A stretch of 37,312 nucleotides of DNA from Lachnospiraceae bacterium (GTDB lineage: Bacteria > Bacillota > Clostridia > Lachnospirales > Lachnospiraceae). The notes under the pieces are model-generated. The model saw only the letters and a list, made by a program, of their open reading frames with translations. It was not told the DNA's origin and did no database searches. Position 1 is the first letter of the stretch. Each line of letters opens with the position of its first letter. Positions 8,701-16,260 of this stretch are shown here, one piece after another. The DNA lies in the NCBI GenBank assembly GCA_900765975.1, contig CAAFTS010000133.1, positions 1 to 37,312 on the forward strand, in the 5' to 3' direction. The translations under genes and the position numbers were made by a program.

Positions 8701-11191
8701 TACATTAAGTAATGGAACTGTGAGCTTGCAGAAGAATGAGTATATAGGAGTCCAGCTTGGTGACATTAAAGCTGTACAGAAAGTAGCGGCACCAAAATTG
8801 CCAGAAAATGTAGTTTTGGAAACATCTATGAATGCAATCACATGGATGCCGTATGCAGCAGATGGAAAAAATGTAGATGCTGCTTATATACGTATTAGAA
8901 ATAATGGAGAAGAAGCAAAAGAAATTGCTCTTAATGATTTTGCAGTAACTTATAAGTTTGTTGGAGCTAAAAAAGTAGACACAAACTTTGCAAAAGCGCA
9001 GGACGAAAATGATATGCGTGTAGCGGGAACTGTAGGAAATGTATTTGATGGAAAGTTAAATACATTGGGAATGATTAATGGAAAACAGGAAGCCGGCAAA
9101 CACATTACATTTGATTTAGGGCAGGTAATCCATTTCAATTCTCTGCGTTACTATATTGTGGAAACACAGTTGAACTATTTGAGAAACGCAAAATTTGAAG
9201 TGTCAGCAGATGGTAAAGACTGGACACAGATAATGACTGTAGGAAAGCAGACGCCGGATAAATGGGATGGAACTGTTGCAAAAGATATGAGTGGAATCAC
9301 CTTGACCCATGATGATAAGAATCCGGGATATATGTACAAAGAAGCGAAAGATTTGAATGTGGATGGAAGATATATCCGTATTACGCCAAATGAAACATAT
9401 AGTCACAGATGGGTTGCAATTAATGAGCTTCAGATTAATGGTGGCGAATACATTTCTTCTGAGCAGAGCAGACAAGTTGTGTCAGAAGCAATTGAAGAAG
9501 CTGGAAAGATTCCGTCCAATATGCGAGATGGAAGTTATGGAACAACGTATAAGTCTTCTAAGAAGAATAGTTCATTTACCTGGAGAGTATTGGATCCGAC
9601 AGAAGTTGCATCTGTTCGTCTGATACAGATTGGAGATATTTCAAAGGCTGAGGTTACGGCAACTTATTTAGATAAGGAAAATGTAACAAAAGAAAGTAAA
9701 GAAGTAAAACTTGGAAAATTAAATCAAGTTATCAATGAATTTATTATTCCAGAAGGAAAAATGTTGGAAACGCTTACTGTTAGTTGGAAAGACGTCATAC
9801 CGGAAATTGCTGAAATTGAAACTTCGTCAGAACGTGGTGGAGAAGTTAACAAGGACGCTTTAAAGACGGAGCTTGAAAAAACAGAGGATGAAACATGGAC
9901 AGCTGATAGCAAAACTGCTTATGCACAGGCAAAAGAAGTTGCGCAGGAAATCTATGACAACAAAAATGCAAGTCAGGCAATGGTGGAGTCAGCAATCAAA
10001 ACATTGGAATCAGCACGTACAAATGCAAAAATAAAAGCTGATGAGGAAACAATCCAAAAGATTAAAAGAGTATTAGCAGGAAAAATCAGTAATGATGAAA
10101 TTGTTTATACGAAAGTTACCTACACTGCTTATATAAGTGCTGTCAATAAGCTGGAAAAAGCGATGAAAGCTCCGGATAATTTGTCTCAGACAGATGCAGA
10201 TTCCTTGATGAAAAATGTAACAGAAGCACAGAACAATCTTGTATATTCTACAAGAAACAGAGAACTGGCAGAATTGGAAGCTGAAAAATATGCACTTGTT
10301 ACTGCTGAACAGTATACAAAAGCAAGTTATCAGGCGCTGAGTGCGATTAAATCCGAGATTGATACATTGACAGCAAAGGATAAAGAAGCAGAAACAAATG
10401 GAGCAGAACGTGTGAATCCGAAAGAGTTTATCGCAAAGAGAACGGCCTTCCAAACTGCAATGAATAATCTGGTAGATATTACTGCATTGAAAGCAGCGAT
10501 CAAACAGTCAGAAAATGTAGATAGTGCTTTATATACAAAAGAAAGCTACGATTCATATATTGCGGCTGTAGAAGCAGGAAAACAGCTTCTAAATGCGGGA
10601 ACCAAGGAACAGGTTGCAGAGGCATTGAAATTAATTGAAGAAAAATATAATGGATTAGTTGCAAGTGAGAACGCGACTCTAGAGAAGGTAATTCAGGCGG
10701 CTAAGGCATTAAAGGCCGAATCCTATACAGAAGATTCTTATCAGGCATTGATGGATATTGTCGCAGAGGCAGAAAAGAGCGGTGATAATAAATATATTGA
10801 TAAGATTCAAGAGGCGATGAAGAAGCTGGTGAATGTAGAAGCATTAAAAGAAAAGATTCAGGCAGCTGAAAATGTGGATAAGAAATTGTATACAGAAGAT
10901 TCTTATCAACGATTGGAAAATGCGTTAAAGAAAGCGAAAAAACTTCTGAAGTCAGGAAGTGAAAAAGAAGTTAAGGCAGCAACAGAAGAATTAGAAAATG
11001 CACGTCGTGCATTGGTACGTAAAGCTACAGTAGATGTAGAAGGAAATCAAAATAATGCAGGTCAAAATACAGAACAAAAAGGTCAGGCAGTGCAAACTGG
11101 TGATGAAGGAAATGTTCTTCCGATTGTTCTTGTTATGGTGGCTTGTATAGCGATTATTGCAGTTGTGATTATTCGCAGGAAAAGGAAATAG
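5777..11191 (+). CDS. Cell-wall-anchored GH84 beta-N-acetylglucosaminidase with discoidin-like and FIVAR domains
   Basis: An exported enzyme of 1804 residues from the TTG start, predicted to hydrolyse beta-linked GlcNAc. It resembles Clostridium perfringens NagJ/mu-toxin. The signal peptide runs to about residue 40 (RSNAAE). A hexosaminidase N-terminal domain is followed by the GH84 barrel from about residue 190 (FIEGYYGNPW, then FYAPKNDP), with the catalytic aspartate pair D310-D311 (ILADDAA). A helical domain comes next, then discoidin/CBM32-like modules at about 665-800, 808-940 and 1070-1225 and a linker domain at 950-1060. About five helical FIVAR-type repeats (roughly 1400-1750) share a (L)YT-x-x-SYQ/Y motif. 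The C-terminus is AVQTGD (Q1773), a hydrophobic helix and RRKRK. GH84 acts by substrate-assisted catalysis through two adjacent aspartates, and both are present. The gene probably shares a transcript with the GH2 gene. Catalysis looks intact; the precise glycan target is unknown. Confidence 0.9.
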   Translation: MKKLRINRKNKKNFQKFAAGVMAFAITVSGLTILSVRSNAAETEYEIYPNPQVIEYTTGDYIIKNEVNVVYEKGIDQATKDRLAETFALKEDVTVTTSDAIVENKTNVLVGIEGSGEIADKYADEHVAVKTSDLFDKLDAYVLDSNENVITIVGADTDASFYGLTTLYHILKQMDSNTIRNFHIEDWADVASRGFIEGYYGNPWSTEDRMNLMEWGGYYKLNSYFYAPKNDPKHNASWRELYTEDELNTLIKPLADAGNASKCRFVYALHTFMNNPVRFDSNYEADLKAVQDKLGQVIEAGVRQVAILADDAANVGGDNYIKFLTDMTAWLEKMKETYPDLKQTLPFCPQEYMYSGQGYYKRFPENVQIVMTGGKVWGEVNQNFTNTFTNNAGRGPYMWINWPCTDNSKNHLIMGGYTTFLHPGVDPAKIQGIVLNPMQQSEPSKVAIFGNACYSWNIWENADIANKAWQDSFKYVDHNSAVPTEAATALYELSKHMMNQNMDDRVTPLQESVDLAPKLTDFRNKLKSNTVTIEEADALIAEFQILQNAAAIYREQAVDTKVRDQIVYWLDCWDDTTVSAIGYLNAVKSIINEDSDEAIQYNAEAKAAFEQSKTHELWYLDHYEKAEVGVQHIVPFIKAMANYVTEYIDTGINPNTQERYTGTVTYSQMSVQNNASEDKYFDRDDSSEVWLARGPYEGTGRDTIPAGATLTVTFPEPKTIGSFRFVQGGSQPNDMFNNADVEYQLNGSDVWTKAGTLTKKGDQTVSFGSVANVKAVRVHNKTVTTGWVRIGEIEILSPAKEDEKPIEYNIIHTDRWTVADSTHVESKLYDGDDNSYVWYDPDGSSNSTKDTCKVNDYLGYDFGKVADLSSAHIVVGADNGDKLKRYKIETSLDGDKWTPVTGYADYTGVESGKDTLNIDLTGTRARYIRICNLEDRPKWVKFSEFTVKEKMSGARAGLYTNIDTNITANLGEGKVTLSNGTVSLQKNEYIGVQLGDIKAVQKVAAPKLPENVVLETSMNAITWMPYAADGKNVDAAYIRIRNNGEEAKEIALNDFAVTYKFVGAKKVDTNFAKAQDENDMRVAGTVGNVFDGKLNTLGMINGKQEAGKHITFDLGQVIHFNSLRYYIVETQLNYLRNAKFEVSADGKDWTQIMTVGKQTPDKWDGTVAKDMSGITLTHDDKNPGYMYKEAKDLNVDGRYIRITPNETYSHRWVAINELQINGGEYISSEQSRQVVSEAIEEAGKIPSNMRDGSYGTTYKSSKKNSSFTWRVLDPTEVASVRLIQIGDISKAEVTATYLDKENVTKESKEVKLGKLNQVINEFIIPEGKMLETLTVSWKDVIPEIAEIETSSERGGEVNKDALKTELEKTEDETWTADSKTAYAQAKEVAQEIYDNKNASQAMVESAIKTLESARTNAKIKADEETIQKIKRVLAGKISNDEIVYTKVTYTAYISAVNKLEKAMKAPDNLSQTDADSLMKNVTEAQNNLVYSTRNRELAELEAEKYALVTAEQYTKASYQALSAIKSEIDTLTAKDKEAETNGAERVNPKEFIAKRTAFQTAMNNLVDITALKAAIKQSENVDSALYTKESYDSYIAAVEAGKQLLNAGTKEQVAEALKLIEEKYNGLVASENATLEKVIQAAKALKAESYTEDSYQALMDIVAEAEKSGDNKYIDKIQEAMKKLVNVEALKEKIQAAENVDKKLYTEDSYQRLENALKKAKKLLKSGSEKEVKAATEELENARRALVRKATVDVEGNQNNAGQNTEQKGQAVQTGDEGNVLPIVLVMVACIAIIAVVIIRRKRK

Positions 11192-11211
11192 GGGTTAAGA
11201 AATAAAGAAAG

Positions 11212-11251
11212 AGCGTCGGCAGACGGGAAAACTGCCGGCGCTTGTTGTTTT
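11212..11251 (+). terminator. Rho-independent terminator after the glycosidase pair
   Basis: AGCGTCGGCAG (11212-11222) pairs with CTGCCGGCGCT (11232-11242) with a single G-T wobble, followed by a T-rich tail. It ends the GH2-GH84 unit. Confidence 0.88.
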
Positions 11252-11276
11252 ATCCGGGAATATCTTTTGTCTGGAA

Positions 11277-11305
11277 TTGCGGGATGGGAAAACCCATGGT
11301 ATACT
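11277..11305 (+). promoter_or_regulatory. Extended -10 promoter for the traX-like gene
   Basis: TTGCGG (11277-11282), a 17-bp spacer and TATACT (11300-11305) preceded by TGG, an extended -10 arrangement. Transcription would begin near 11312. That argues against the upstream GTG at 11308 as the start of the next gene. Confidence 0.6.
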
Positions 11306-11346
11306 GAGTGGCGTATAGTAGATGGAAGGATAATGGAGAGAAGAAA

Positions 11347-12093
11347 GTGACTGAGGGAAAAAATATATGTGTATTAAATCGAGAAGTTTTAAAGTTTACA
11401 GCAATTATCGCAATGCTTTTGAATCATGTCTCTGAAGTTTTTTTTGAAAAAGGCAGCTGGTATGGAGAATTATGTTTGGATATCGGATATATTACAGCGC
11501 CGTTAATGTGTTTTTTTCTGGTAGAGGGATATTATTATACGCATTCAAAAAAACAATATTTACTGCGGTTATTTGTCTTTGGGATGATTTCGCAGATTCC
11601 TTTTTATATGGCGCTTTCTCAAGGAGAAGCATGGCCGGGAAGATTAAACATGATGTTTACACTTTTTCTTTGCTTTTTATTGGTTGAAGTTAAAGTTTAT
11701 GTGAAAAGTGAGATTATTCGATATAGTTTATTTGCAGGAATTATTTTTATGAATAGTTTTTGCGATTGGCCGACGATGGCTCCAGTTTATACGTTGCTAT
11801 TTGCCTATGCATATGGATCGAAAAAGAAAATGAAGCGGGCAGTGGGGATTGCAACAGCAATTTTTTTGATTCCGATGTACATGACGAAAAGTCTTTATTT
11901 TTCAGTGCCAGAGGCAGTCGTAATGGCAGGCGTTGCATCGTTGTTTGTGTTGGGCGCCGGTATGGCGATAATTTATTTATATAATGGGGAAAAAACAAAA
12001 AAAAGTGGAGCATTTTTAAAATGGTTTTTCTATTTGTTTTACCCGGGGCATTTATTGGTTTTGGGAATCCTTAGAATGGTTTGCTTTTCGTAG
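11347..12093 (+). CDS. TraX-family multi-pass membrane protein
   Basis: Integral membrane protein of 248 residues with about seven hydrophobic helices. The order LKFTAIIAMLLNH, then CFFLVEGYYYTHSKKQYLLRL, then ISQIPFYMAL is characteristic of the TraX family, which resembles acyltransferase-like membrane proteins. TraX in F plasmid acetylates pilin, but chromosomal Firmicute members are usually of unknown role. The GTG at 11347 is chosen because GGAGAG lies seven bases upstream and because the promoter places transcription start after the alternative GTG at 11308. The reading frame runs to 12093, just short of the acylphosphatase start, so the two are probably co-transcribed. No conjugation genes are nearby, so a transfer role is not implied. 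Confidence 0.75.
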   Translation: MTEGKNICVLNREVLKFTAIIAMLLNHVSEVFFEKGSWYGELCLDIGYITAPLMCFFLVEGYYYTHSKKQYLLRLFVFGMISQIPFYMALSQGEAWPGRLNMMFTLFLCFLLVEVKVYVKSEIIRYSLFAGIIFMNSFCDWPTMAPVYTLLFAYAYGSKKKMKRAVGIATAIFLIPMYMTKSLYFSVPEAVVMAGVASLFVLGAGMAIIYLYNGEKTKKSGAFLKWFFYLFYPGHLLVLGILRMVCFS

Positions 12094-12134
12094 AAAAACA
12101 AGATAAAATAGGAGCTAAAGAAAGGAAAAGTAAG

Positions 12135-12410
12135 ATGTCAGAAGTGAGAAAACATATTGTGTTTCATGGGCAGGTGCAAGGTGTTGGGTTTCGATATACT
12201 GCAAAATATCTGGCACAATCCATGGAATTAACCGGATGGGTAATGAATGAATATGATGGCACAGTTATTATGGAAGTGCAGGGGCGAGAGGCGTTGATCA
12301 ATAAGATGCTGGTTGGTTTAAATCATGGGCATTATATAGTGATTGAATGGATGGACACAAAAGAAATTCCATTGATAGAGGGAGAACGTAGTTTTAAAGT
12401 GCGGGCTTAA
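12135..12410 (+). CDS. acyP: Acylphosphatase
   Basis: A 91-residue cytosolic enzyme predicted to hydrolyse acyl phosphates such as carbamoyl phosphate or 1,3-bisphosphoglycerate. The family signature is complete: GQVQGVGFRY with the phosphate-binding Arg20, and GWVMNEYDGTV with catalytic Asn38. The ATG at 12135 follows AAAGGAAAAG; an upstream in-frame start at 12081 would overlap traX and lacks a ribosome site. Length matches the usual 90-100 residues. It lies between the TraX-like gene and proC in the same orientation. Confidence 0.92.
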   Translation: MSEVRKHIVFHGQVQGVGFRYTAKYLAQSMELTGWVMNEYDGTVIMEVQGREALINKMLVGLNHGHYIVIEWMDTKEIPLIEGERSFKVRA

Positions 12411-12447
12411 AATTTACAAAAAAGAGCATATCAGGAGGATGTAGACA

Positions 12448-13242
12448 ATGAAATTAGGATTTATCGGAACAGGAAATATGGCAAGTGCAATTATGGGCGG
12501 AATTATCAGTAAAGGGATGATTGATGCAGATCAGATTATCGGCGCAGATGTATCTGAGGCAGGACGTACTAGAGTAGAAAAAGAATATGGGATTCATGTT
12601 ACGGCAGACAATAAAGAGGTTATAAAAGTTGCGGATAAAGTGATTCTTTCAGTGAAACCACAATTTTATCCAACTGTAATTCAAGAGGTAAAAGATTGCA
12701 TCAGAGAGAACCAGATTGTTATTACGATTGCGCCGGGGAAAACATTAGAATGGTTAGAAGAGCAGTTTGGAAAACCGGTCAAATTGATTCGTACAATGCC
12801 GAACACCCCGGCTATGGTTGGTGAAGGGATGACTGCAGTTTGTGCCAATTCTTATGTGACAGAGGGCGAATTGGAGGAAGTGCTTCAAATGCTTGGAGCA
12901 TTTGGAAAAACAGAGGTTGTTTCGGAACATCTGATGGATGTGGTTGTTTCAACGAGTGGAAGCTCGCCGGCATATATTTTTATGTTAATCGAAGCTATGG
13001 CAGATGCAGCTGTAGCAGATGGAATGGCACGTGCACAGGCATATAAATTTGCAGCACAGGCAGTTTTAGGAAGTGCAAAAATGGTATTGGAAACAGGAAA
13101 GCATCCGGGAGAGTTAAAAGATATGGTATGCTCTCCGGGAGGAACAACAATTGAAGCAGTTCGTGTTTTGGAAGAAAAAGGATTTAGAAGTGCTGTGATT
13201 GAAGCGATGAAAGCTTGTGCAGAGATGTCAAAGAAGATGTAA
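12448..13242 (+). CDS. proC: Pyrroline-5-carboxylate reductase
   Basis: Catalyses the last step of proline synthesis, NAD(P)H-dependent reduction of pyrroline-5-carboxylate. The 264-residue protein is of normal family length. It opens with the dinucleotide-binding fold (LGFIGTGNMASAIMGGII), has VKPQFYP and IRTMPNTPAMVGEGM in the middle, and the C-terminal dimerisation region with LKDMVCSPGGTTIEAV. AGGAGG sits about nine bases before the ATG. It stands between acylphosphatase and a thioredoxin-reductase-like gene, with 31 bases to the latter. Confidence 0.96.
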   Translation: MKLGFIGTGNMASAIMGGIISKGMIDADQIIGADVSEAGRTRVEKEYGIHVTADNKEVIKVADKVILSVKPQFYPTVIQEVKDCIRENQIVITIAPGKTLEWLEEQFGKPVKLIRTMPNTPAMVGEGMTAVCANSYVTEGELEEVLQMLGAFGKTEVVSEHLMDVVVSTSGSSPAYIFMLIEAMADAAVADGMARAQAYKFAAQAVLGSAKMVLETGKHPGELKDMVCSPGGTTIEAVRVLEEKGFRSAVIEAMKACAEMSKKM

Positions 13243-13273
13243 TTATGAAAAATAGAAAGTAGAGGAGAATGTT

Positions 13274-14176
13274 ATGTATAATATTGGAATTATAGGAGGC
13301 GGAACAGCAGGATTAACAGCTGCGATTTATGGGCAGCGTGCGGGAAAACAAACCGTTGTGTTTGAAGGAGCCAATTATGGAGGTCAGATTGTTTTTTCAC
13401 CAAACGTAGAAAATTATCCGGGGATTGCGAGTATTAGTGGCGCGCAGTATTCCATGAACCTGGTAGAACAAGCGACAAATTTAGGGGCAGAGACAAAAAG
13501 AGAACAAGTAAAAAAAGTGAAAAAAGTAGAAGATGGTTACTCAGTTGTGACAGAAGAGGGTGAGTATCTGTGCCAAGCACTTGTTTTAGCAACAGGAGTA
13601 ACACATCGGCATCTTGGTTTAGAGAATGAAGAAAAGTTGACCGGAGCAGGCGTGTCATATTGTGCAACATGTGACGGAATGTTTTTCCGTGGGAAAAATG
13701 TTGCTGTAATAGGTGGTGGAAATACAGCATTGCAAGATGCAGAATTTTTATCAAATTATTGCAGTAAAGTATATTTGGTGCATCGGCGTGAGGAATTTCG
13801 CGGGGATGCAAAGAATGTAAGTTCCTTAAGAGAAAAGGAAAACGTAGAGTTTGTGTTGAACGCTCTTCCGGAGGAGATTTTGGGAGAACAAATGGTACAA
13901 GGTCTTGTTGTAACAGATAAGATTTCGGGGGCAAAGAAAACGCTGGATGTTGACGGAATTTTTGTTGCAATTGGTCATTTGCCAAAAAATGAAATATTTG
14001 CAGAGTTGGTGGACTTAGATGCTGGCGGTTTTATTAAGGCTGGAGAAAATTGTGAGACCTCCCGAGATGGGATATTTGCAGCGGGAGATTGCAGAACAAA
14101 AGAAGTTCGTCAATTAACAACAGCAGCTGCAGATGGAGCAGTTGCAGCTTTAGCGGCTGTAAAGTATATCAAATAA
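13274..14176 (+). CDS. trxB: Thioredoxin reductase-like FAD/NAD(P)-binding oxidoreductase
   Basis: A flavoprotein of 300 residues that would move electrons from NAD(P)H to thioredoxin or a related disulfide partner. It shows the N-terminal FAD site (IGGGTAGLTAAIYGQRAG), the redox pair C130-A-T-C133 followed by DG, the NAD(P)H site (VAVIGGGNTALQDAEFL) with HRR after it, and a C-terminal FAD motif FAAGDCR. Length is slightly below the 310-320 usual for TrxB. The gene lies 31 bases after proC. An alternative is a paralogous ferredoxin- or NADH-dependent TrxB-like enzyme, since no thioredoxin gene is adjacent. Confidence 0.88.
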   Translation: MYNIGIIGGGTAGLTAAIYGQRAGKQTVVFEGANYGGQIVFSPNVENYPGIASISGAQYSMNLVEQATNLGAETKREQVKKVKKVEDGYSVVTEEGEYLCQALVLATGVTHRHLGLENEEKLTGAGVSYCATCDGMFFRGKNVAVIGGGNTALQDAEFLSNYCSKVYLVHRREEFRGDAKNVSSLREKENVEFVLNALPEEILGEQMVQGLVVTDKISGAKKTLDVDGIFVAIGHLPKNEIFAELVDLDAGGFIKAGENCETSRDGIFAAGDCRTKEVRQLTTAAADGAVAALAAVKYIK

Positions 14177-14208
14177 AGTAAAAATTTAAGAGAAGGGACT
14201 ATATATTT

Positions 14209-15069
14209 ATGTGGATTGCAGATAACTGGAAAGATTATGAAGTGATAGATTGTTCCAAGGGAGAGAAAATGGAACGTTGGGGAGAATATCTCCTTGTTCG
14301 TCCGGATCCGCAGGTGATATGGGATACACCAAAGTCGGATTATGGATGGAAGCATTGCAACGGACATTATCACCGCAGCAAAAAAGGCGGCGGTGAGTGG
14401 GAGTTTTTTGACCTTCCTCAGCAGTGGCAGATTCATTATGGAGAACTGACATTTAACTTGAAACCATTTAGTTTTAAGCATACAGGGTTGTTCCCGGAGC
14501 AGGCAACAAACTGGGATTGGTTCTCTGATTTGATTCGTAAGGCTGACCGTCCGGTCAAAGTGCTGAATCTATTTGCATATACAGGAGGCGCAACCCTTGC
14601 GGCAGCTGCGGCGGGCGCACAGGTAACACACGTGGATGCATCAAAGGGAATGGTTACATGGGCAAAGGAAAATGCGGTTTCTTCTGGATTGAAAGATGCG
14701 CCGATTCGCTGGCTTGTGGATGACTGCGTAAAGTTTGTAGAACGGGAGATTCGCCGTGGAAATAAATATGATGCAATTATTATGGATCCTCCGTCCTATG
14801 GGCGCGGTCCGAAAGGTGAAATCTGGAAAATCGAAGATATGATTCATCCGTTGGTGCAGCTATGTACAAAAATTTTATCTGAAGATGCGTTATTCTTTTT
14901 GATTAATTCTTATACGACCGGACTTGCTCCAGCTGTTTTAACCTATTTAATCGCAACAGAGCTGAAAGCATGGGGCGGACATGTGGAGTCGCAGGAAATC
15001 GGGCTGCCGGTGAAAAATACCGGATTGGTGCTGCCTTGCGGGGCGTCTGGGCGCTGGCAGAGAGTCTGA
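14209..15069 (+). CDS. Class I SAM-dependent methyltransferase, RlmI/RlmK-like
   Basis: Predicted RNA methyltransferase of 286 residues. The SAM-binding motif is VLNLFAYTGGATLAAAAAGA followed by the acidic VDASKG. The motif IV loop is MDPPSYGRGPKGEIW, as in the RlmI/RlmK group of 23S rRNA methyltransferases. The N-terminal part (WKDYEVID, GEYLLVRPDPQVIW) has the shape common in Firmicute members. It is shorter than E. coli RlmI and lacks an obvious PUA domain, so the exact target base cannot be stated. The gene starts 32 bases after the trxB-like gene and ends about 65 bases before a strong terminator. Confidence 0.8.
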   Translation: MWIADNWKDYEVIDCSKGEKMERWGEYLLVRPDPQVIWDTPKSDYGWKHCNGHYHRSKKGGGEWEFFDLPQQWQIHYGELTFNLKPFSFKHTGLFPEQATNWDWFSDLIRKADRPVKVLNLFAYTGGATLAAAAAGAQVTHVDASKGMVTWAKENAVSSGLKDAPIRWLVDDCVKFVEREIRRGNKYDAIIMDPPSYGRGPKGEIWKIEDMIHPLVQLCTKILSEDALFFLINSYTTGLAPAVLTYLIATELKAWGGHVESQEIGLPVKNTGLVLPCGASGRWQRV

Positions 15070-15133
15070 ACGATCCTAATAGAAGGAAATATGATTTGAG
15101 TTGTATACATCGTAAATGAATATGGAAGAATAG

Positions 15134-15166
15134 AGTCTGGATGTCAAATGATATCTAGACTTTTTC
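15134..15166 (+). terminator. Rho-independent terminator
   Basis: AGTCTGGATGTC (15134-15145), loop AAAT, and GATATCTAGACT (15150-15161) form a 12-bp stem with two G-T wobbles, followed by TTTTTC. It separates the housekeeping cluster from the GntR locus. Confidence 0.88.
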
Positions 15167-15236
15167 TATATCTACCAAAAAAATAAAGAGATATTTGTAA
15201 GAATATTACAAAAATAGAAAGTTAATTTTAAATATG

Positions 15237-15265
15237 TTGACAAAATAAACAAAAAGAAGTACTAT
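15237..15265 (+). promoter_or_regulatory. Near-consensus vegetative promoter of the GntR catabolic locus
   Basis: TTGACA (15237-15242), a 17-bp spacer and TACTAT (15260-15265). Transcription would start near 15272, giving a leader of about 150 bases before the regulator. A perfect palindrome lies immediately downstream at 15284-15297. The rest of 15070-15420 is AT-rich and holds only this promoter, the terminator and the TAGCTAG-type repeats. Confidence 0.8.
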
Positions 15266-15283
15266 TGAAACATAACATAGCTA

Positions 15284-15297
15284 GATAGCTAGCTATC
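15284..15297. promoter_or_regulatory. Palindromic candidate operator
   Basis: GATAGCTAGCTATC is a perfect 14-bp palindrome about 12-25 bases downstream of the predicted transcription start. It is embedded in further TAGCTAG copies at 15278-15284 and 15318-15324. The position suits repression by roadblock or occlusion by the adjacent GntR protein. The motif does not match a catabolite-responsive element. Confidence 0.6.
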
Positions 15298-15420
15298 AAG
15301 ATAAGCAGATATGCAGTTAGCTAGAAATATAGACATATAAACTCAGAATTGTTATATTGGATAGGTATAAAATTATAGTAAAGAAATCATATATCAGAAA
15401 ATTAAGAAGGGATAAGAATT

Positions 15421-16158
15421 ATGAGGATTAATACAGAGAGTACAGTACCTGTCTATTTACAAGTAGCAAATGAAATTAAGAAAAATATCAAGGATGAAAC
15501 ATTAAAATCAGGAGATATGCTGCCATCGGATAGAGTTTATTGTGAAGAACTTGGAGTAAGTCATATGACTGTAAAAAAAGCGATAGATTTGTTGGCAAAT
15601 GAAGGTCTTGTGATTAGAAAAAAAGGAGTAGGAACATTTATTGCGGAACCTAAAATCACACAATCTTTATTTACATTGACTGGTTTTACTGGCGATAATA
15701 AAAGTCCTGGACGAGAAACACATAGTAAAGTTCTGAATTTTAAAGAAGGACATCCTTCTGCAGATATTGCAAAAAAATTAATGATTACAGAGAAAGATAG
15801 TGTCATAAATCTAAAACGTCTAAGGATGATCAATGATGATATTGTAGCATTGGAAGATGCATATATAAACAATAAGAACAAAAGATATCAAGAAATTATG
15901 AATCATGATTTTGAGAGAGAATCTTTATATCAGATTTTGAAGGAGAAATGTAATGTTGAATTGGGGTTGGCTAAGGAGACAATAGAAGTATCAAGTGCAA
16001 CCGAAGAAATTAATATGCAGATGGAAGTACCCTTAGGAAAACCAATGTTTTATTTGAAACGTATTTCTTATAACATAGAAGAAGAACCGATTGAGTATGT
16101 TGAGTCAGTCTATCGTGCGGACAAATATATATTTTCAGCGGTACTTACAACACAGTAA
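15421..16158 (+). CDS. GntR/HutC-type transcriptional regulator with UTRA effector domain
   Basis: A 245-residue regulator. Residues 1-70 form the winged helix of GntR proteins (PVYLQVANEIKKNI, LPSDRVYCEELGVSHMTVKKAI, EGLVIRKKGVGTFI). Residues about 90-240 match the UTRA fold that binds small ligands, often phosphorylated sugars or amino acids (LKRLRMINDDIVALEDAYI, then YIESVY-like YVESVYRAD). It is the first gene of the catabolic locus, behind a strong promoter and a palindrome, which suggests autoregulation and control of the genes downstream. The effector is unknown; a substrate or intermediate of the locus is the natural guess. Confidence 0.93.
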   Translation: MRINTESTVPVYLQVANEIKKNIKDETLKSGDMLPSDRVYCEELGVSHMTVKKAIDLLANEGLVIRKKGVGTFIAEPKITQSLFTLTGFTGDNKSPGRETHSKVLNFKEGHPSADIAKKLMITEKDSVINLKRLRMINDDIVALEDAYINNKNKRYQEIMNHDFERESLYQILKEKCNVELGLAKETIEVSSATEEINMQMEVPLGKPMFYLKRISYNIEEEPIEYVESVYRADKYIFSAVLTTQ

Positions 16159-16194
16159 TTGTATATCAAACAGCAGTACGATTCATGATAAGGA

Positions 16195-16223
16195 TTGCTA
16201 TTTGCATATATGATTGGGATAAA
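16195..16223 (+). promoter_or_regulatory. Possible second promoter before the ABC transporter
   Basis: TTGCTA (16195-16200), 17 bp, GATAAA (16218-16223), inside the 102-base gap between the regulator and the binding-protein gene. The -10 is weak. An ATGAT direct repeat overlaps it. Confidence 0.35.
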
Positions 16224-16260
16224 TACTACGATTACATCTTGGTAAGGAGGAGAAAGAGGT

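Noticed and set aside
11347..12093. TraX gene as evidence of a conjugative element
   Set aside because: No other transfer genes nearby; chromosomal TraX-family proteins are common in Firmicutes beside housekeeping genes.
13434..13985. Minus-strand frame of 183 codons
   Set aside because: Lies fully opposite the trxB-like gene, has no ribosome site and no recognisable motifs.
15284..15297. Catabolite-responsive element at the GntR promoter
   Set aside because: The palindrome lacks the TG...CG...CA core of cre sites; I saw no other cre in the promoter regions.
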